Shown one piece after another: positions 58,049 to 64,000 of a stretch of 64,000 nucleotides of DNA. Origin of the DNA: Tubiluchus corallicola (taxonomy: Eukaryota; Priapulida; Priapulimorpha; Priapulimorphida; Tubiluchidae); NCBI GenBank assembly GCA_030141605.1, contig JAQGDQ010000004.1:248001-312000 (forward strand), given 5' to 3'. The notes beneath the pieces were generated by a model. It did not search any database. It was given only the letters and a program-made list of their open reading frames with translations, and was not told where the DNA came from. The position numbers and the translations under genes were made by a program. How positions within the stretch are numbered: the stretch's first letter is position 1; the number at the start of each line of letters is the position of its first letter.

Positions 58049-58837
58049 AATCCCATGTTCAAAATATATTTAGCTGGCAAACCAAATGCAGCATTTCCGA
58101 TGTTAGATTGCTCACCATAGAGGGATCCTAACTAAGTCCCTCTACATGTCTGGTACGCATTGCGCACTCTTACCTTCTCAGTTTCCTACTTACGTTTCTT
58201 CTCAATTTAGTAGTTGCTTTTGTTAATGTAATCTTGAGATAGGAATTTATTGTTTTGAGCTACTTTAGTATCTATGTACTGAAGTTGTAGAAGTTAAGTG
58301 TTGATGCAAGGTGATAAAGCTTGACTTAAATATGACTTAGAAAGTATAACCACTTTCTAGCTTTGGGTGGCACGACAGAATAGAAACTGTGTATACTCAC
58401 GGGTGGTAATGGCTTCAATGACATCACAATGACGTCAAACTTTTCATTTTATCTTTTATGTGATCTACTATCTATTTATAACCTTTCTATTACTTATTTG
58501 AACTTATTTTCTTAAACACACTCATTGCGGCTATTCCAGTTAAAAACCTGATAATTATATCACTTGGTAGACAAAACATATTTTAAGCATGGACTAGGGC
58601 CGCTAGGTTTAGATAAAATCTCAAAAATTTGATGTAGCGTCTTTATCAACACATAGATGGCGCGACGTATGACCGGCTAATCAGCAGTATTAGAAACCAG
58701 GCTGCTGCTGCTAGTTACAATGTATCGGATTCGTAGCTATAGTAAACGTTCTACGACTGTGTTGCAATGTAACACAAGTTTCCCGAACATCTCTATAATT
58801 TAGACTCATAAAATTTAGATTTAAGAGCAATTATTAA

Positions 58838-59120
58838 ATGAAACGCATCATGTTTTCTGCAAAGACAATTACTAATGTTGTGACTTTTTTCCTGTTAATG
58901 GAAACCGTATACTTTATGAAGCTGTGTACAGGTGAAAATGAAAAGTCAAGAATTAACGGTGTACGAAGTTACGTAGAAACAGCTGATTATGACAGTATTA
59001 TAGAACCTGATATTCCGGAGCCAAAAAAATCCGAAATAGATGAAAATAGTGAAGAAAATACAGAAACAGCGAAGAATGAAACTGATAAAGCTGAAAAGCC
59101 AAAAGGAGTTCCTGAAAAAG
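58838..59120 (+). CDS. first exon of a secreted or membrane protein (partial, unidentified)
   Basis: ATG at 58838 opens 94 codons and one extra base, ending GAAAAAG|GTTAGT, a plausible donor in phase 1. The product starts with a basic n-region and a hydrophobic core (about residues 10-28), i.e. a signal peptide. It continues into an acidic, low-complexity Glu/Asn/Lys/Pro stretch (DIPEPKKSEIDENSEEN). An A at -3 supports the start. I found no convincing second exon before the right edge, so the family cannot be told. Confidence 0.5.
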
Positions 59121-60597
<1,477 letters not shown>

Positions 60598-61620
60598 TGT
60601 CCCTCCCTCCCTCTCCCTCTGTTCCTCCCTCTCTTCTAATCTAAAGATATTTCAAGTCAGGTGCTGCCCAAGTGCAGTATGCCGATTGATCCGACATTCG
60701 TCCGCCGTTATTAATAATTTTTCGTGTAACGGTTTGATAACAGAACTTAGTTTTGTCATAACATCCTCCTTTATTTACGCTGTAATTGCAAAGTTTGTAA
60801 TAATTGCTTGTTAAAAACGGAAACGCTTAAACCTTGTAAAATGTAATCAGTATGTTTAATTACGTAATCTAGCCTTCGCAAGCTAAACACCACCGGAACA
60901 AATTTTGTTTAACCAAGCTAAATATGTGTGTTCGACTTTTTAAACATTTGCTTACTGTAATGTCAATGACATGGGACCTTGGCAAGTCATATTTGTAGAC
61001 TCTAAATCCTAGAATAAGGAAAAATGCCACAGTTTCCCCAGTTTAACATCCAATAACTCAGGAGAAAGCAAAAATACTCTGTGAAGCGGAGACATAAAGG
61101 ATTAGTTTTTACTGAGTGCACAGACATACATAGGTTATCTTGAAGTTTTTATCAATTTTATATATATATAGCAGCCGACAGCAGGGCGTATATTTGGGGT
61201 GGTTTCATCGTGATCGAAAGCTATTATAATTCTAATTCATCTAAAATGAGACACATAACCGACGGCGGTGCGTTAGCCAAACAAGGATATATTCTTTTTA
61301 AAGTAATTTAGAGAACGTCAGTCTCGTTTATCTGCAAACTATGTAGAATAATCGGGTGATATTTGCAATTTATTTAAGTCTACACTGTACAATGTAGGAA
61401 TATATCACACTTTTCTAGTTGATCGTTACTAAACTAATACAAATTTATTATGAATAAACTTATTGTCTTTTGTGAAATAGTTACGATATCGTTTTATTTT
61501 TTTGTAAAATAGATTTGGTACAATATAATGTATGGATCTTTTGATTGATTAGCATTCGATGATGTTTTTGTTTGTATTAAATAAAAAAATTGGTGAAAAA
61601 TTGCTGTATTTTTTGAAATT

Positions 61621-61624
<4 letters not shown>

Positions 61625-61685
<61 letters not shown>
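61625..61685. repeat. compound (TA)n(GA)n microsatellite
   Basis: About 15 TA units pass directly into about 16 GA units. Confidence 0.95.
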
Positions 61686-61688
<3 letters not shown>

Positions 61689-63558
61689 ATAGTTTCTAAG
61701 TAGAACTTTGTTTGGTATACGAATCGACAAAAAGAGAAAAAGACTTAAAAGTATGTCTTAGAAACGTGGTTCATTGTCTGAAATTTTATGGTACGTACAC
61801 CGATGAAGCAAAAACGTATTTTGTGCAATTTGGCCCAAACATTGGACATGGCTCGATTCGTGAAGCGTGTACGATTCGATCCATTTTTTTGGTCGAATGA
61901 ATGCTTGAAATGCTAGTCTTCATGAAGACAAACCGCACTCTTAGTCTTCGGCATCGCGTTAATGCTAATTGCAATTCTAAATCCTAATACTTCTGCATTT
62001 AGTTTTCGTCAGGTCTACCAGGTGATTTGTTGAAAGCAAGTAATCACTGAACGAAAGCAGTTGTTGAAGCTACCCAATGAAATGCCATGAATTGAAAATT
62101 ATTTATTGCTAGTCTCTTTAAGTGAAAAGTAAAATGGCGTTAAACAAGGCCAGTGGCTATTCGAGGTAAAAGGCTACAGTAGAAGATGAAAATATAAGTG
62201 TAGGGCAGAAGAGAATTGTTATATTTAACGTATACTCTATCCTTCTTAGTATGTACAAATAAGCTTGATGATGAATTATGACAGTGGTAATTGTTTTATG
62301 TGTTATTACTTCCAGATGATCAGAAGCTCTAACTTGCTTATGCTTTTTTATTTTTGTAGTCGACTTTAAATAAATTATCAATTTAATACACTTATCACTA
62401 AAAATTGCAAAAGCATGCATATTACACTAAAGGCTATTTCTGTACATAAAAAGTAGCTTAAAATAAATGTATGTGTTCTACACTTCGTTTGCGAAACTGA
62501 AACACGTTTGGTCTCTTTCTTTGATGACTACATAGTAGACTGTAATAGGCTTTACATGCGGTTATGTGTAAAAACGTATACACGCGGGATTTACCTTTGC
62601 TCTGTGGACATGCGTCTATGTAACATGCAAATAACTTAAGCTACAAAACATGCAAGAAAACCAACGTATCGGTCCAATACATTTGTCCTTAATTTTTCAC
62701 CAGACTGTCTTTACCAGGAAAAATTTGTGGGGAATGAATGTAGTTTGTACGGTATTTGACATTTCTGTATTTAACCTTGCTATACGACAATTAATTGCCG
62801 ATTTATGCAAAAAGGTTCTAGAATAGCTCAGGGATTATAGTGTGTGTGCTTGGTTACCAAAGTTAAGCAGTGCCAAGCCTGGTCACTATTAGGGATGGGT
62901 AACCGCTAGAAAAAAACCTACTTCTGTGCGGTTTTCTCTAAACACTTTTGTTCTGGCTCTTTAGGCTTTTATAGAAGAAGCAGTATCATACGCATCTGAA
63001 TGAGACTGAAACACCTTTTAATTTTTGTGAAGAACAGATACTGAACTGGGAATGGTTTGTCAGTATAGGGTCTCTTCTCGGAAAAATATTCTTGATAATT
63101 ACGTATTACCTGTTCCCACGACAACTATATACATTAAACAAGCATGTCGTCGAAGCTTGGTCAGTGTCCGCGTGTAGGCACTCACTGTCCGACTGTATAA
63201 GCAATAACAGCAATGAACAAGGGGTGGGCAAAGAGCACTCTTCACTAGAAAGCAGGGTAGTATACATCCAATAATCATAAAGCCGACTGCGATTTCTTAA
63301 AAAATGTATGAATGCATCGCTTATTTAGCTAGAAAAATTCATAACTACAAGGAAAAACATCAGTGATGGGCTATCAGTGCTGCAGCACATAGAGCACCTG
63401 GACTCCACGGCCATACAGGCCTACACCTTGCAGAAAAAAATTAATGAAAGTTTGTTGATTTTAATACCGTTGTAATGAGAAGAATGTAGCCTTTCTTGGT
63501 AGATCCTATGACTGCCTACAAACTATCAAAAATATACAAGATGCTAACGTTTACTCAC
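61686..63558. other. non-coding stretch with one SINE
   Basis: No convincing exon. The frame at 61712-61900 has no supporting splice sites or recognised motif. The 5S-like SINE at 62821 lies here. Confidence 0.4.
62821..62918 (+). repeat. 5S-rRNA-like SINE copy
   Basis: Head AATAGCTCAGG, core CAAAGTTAAGCAGTGCC, AGCCTGGTCACTATTAGGG, then GGGTAACCGCTAGAAAAAAA. The AAGTTAAGCA...GCCTGGTC...GGGATGGG series follows 5S rRNA. The poly(A)-like tail suits a retroposed SINE. Confidence 0.65.
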
Positions 63559-63607
63559 TTTCCACCAACTCAGCCTCAACTCCCTCGGTTTCGTCACTGC
63601 CTTTCAT
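63559..63607 (-). CDS. possible first exon of a minus-strand gene
   Basis: Minus strand ATG at 63607 gives MKGSDETEGVEAELVE and one base, then the consensus donor A|GTGAGT. Acidic N-terminus, no signal peptide. Later exons were not found, so it may be chance. Confidence 0.3.
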
Positions 63608-64000
63608 TCTCGTAATTGTGTTACGCTCTTTGGTGTCACGTTACGAATCCGGGTCACTCATCCAGATAAATCATCGATTTGCTTGCCATCTATCGGACTC
63701 ACATGGGATCATGGGCCGCTTAACAGTTAGTGTCCACAGGGTGTCATCATTATATAACTGTAGTCAATGCTGAACAAATTGAGTTACTACTACCACGTCG
63801 ATTGAGCAATCAATCCACAACTTGCTCAACTCTGATTTCTGAGAACTGGCTTTGGGTCGGCTGAGACAGAATTCTTTACAGTAGTAGCACTGCCGTTTAA
63901 GAAGTTAATTTGGTTTATAGTTAATTCGATATCTGAGCGTCCATAGAGTTACAGCTGCTGGAGGGGGGGGGTAGGGTTATACAATAAGTCGCATAATTAT

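Noticed and set aside
61712-61900. 62-residue plus-strand ORF
   Set aside because: Follows a GA repeat, lacks splice signals in the needed phase, and matches no motif I know.

Overview
The window is AT-rich nuclear DNA from an invertebrate animal. It has intron-rich genes with consensus GT/AG splice sites, AATAAA poly(A) signals, non-LTR retrotransposon debris, MITEs and long simple repeats. A knirps-type (NR0A) nuclear receptor, a family best known from arthropods, together with a tamalin-type PDZ scaffold gene suggests a bilaterian, probably a protostome. I cannot name the lineage from sequence alone. No prokaryotic or organellar sequence is present.

Five protein-coding genes can be assembled exon by exon with consistent splice phases. 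(1) Positions 1-1647, minus strand: the N-terminal part of a membrane-anchored short-chain dehydrogenase of the SDR9C type, running off the left edge, with an in-frame TGA in exon 3. (2) 5130-15268, plus: a tamalin/CYTIP-like PDZ scaffold with a 664-codon last exon ending in a class I PDZ ligand. (3) 16493-29461, plus: a complete 12-exon gene for a 605-residue secreted protein with two Cys-rich modules, a PAN/apple domain, two CCP (sushi) domains, two CUB domains and an EGF-like module. (4) 42961-45963, plus: a knirps-like nuclear receptor with a DNA-binding domain and knirps box, two PxDLS co-repressor motifs and no ligand-binding domain; a probable 5' UTR exon and promoter lie near 36.7-36.87 kb. 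(5) 49541-55517, minus: RPS26, whose first coding exon is only the ATG. Two lone first exons at the right edge (58838-59120 plus, 63559-63607 minus) probably begin further genes that I could not complete.

The genes are spaced by introns and intergenic DNA full of mobile-element remains. These include a 5'-truncated LINE with a (TA)n tail in intron 1 of the CUB/CCP gene, antisense LINE remnants in two other introns of the same gene and in the tamalin gene, and a 341-bp solo LTR with a perfect 5-bp target duplication. RPS26 introns carry three MITE-like elements, one a hAT type with an 8-bp target duplication. A foldback-like element has arms made of a GGCACA-type minisatellite. A family of 5S-rRNA-like SINEs is scattered through the window, as are imperfect (ATC/GTC)n tracts and long (TA)n and (CT)n arrays.

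The genes do not form an operon or an obvious pathway. The most distinctive items are the secreted CUB/CCP protein, which has an unusual domain order, and the SDR gene whose only break is a TGA at a position that is Cys in some relatives. The knirps-like receptor without a ligand-binding domain and the interspersed 5S-derived repeat family also stand out.
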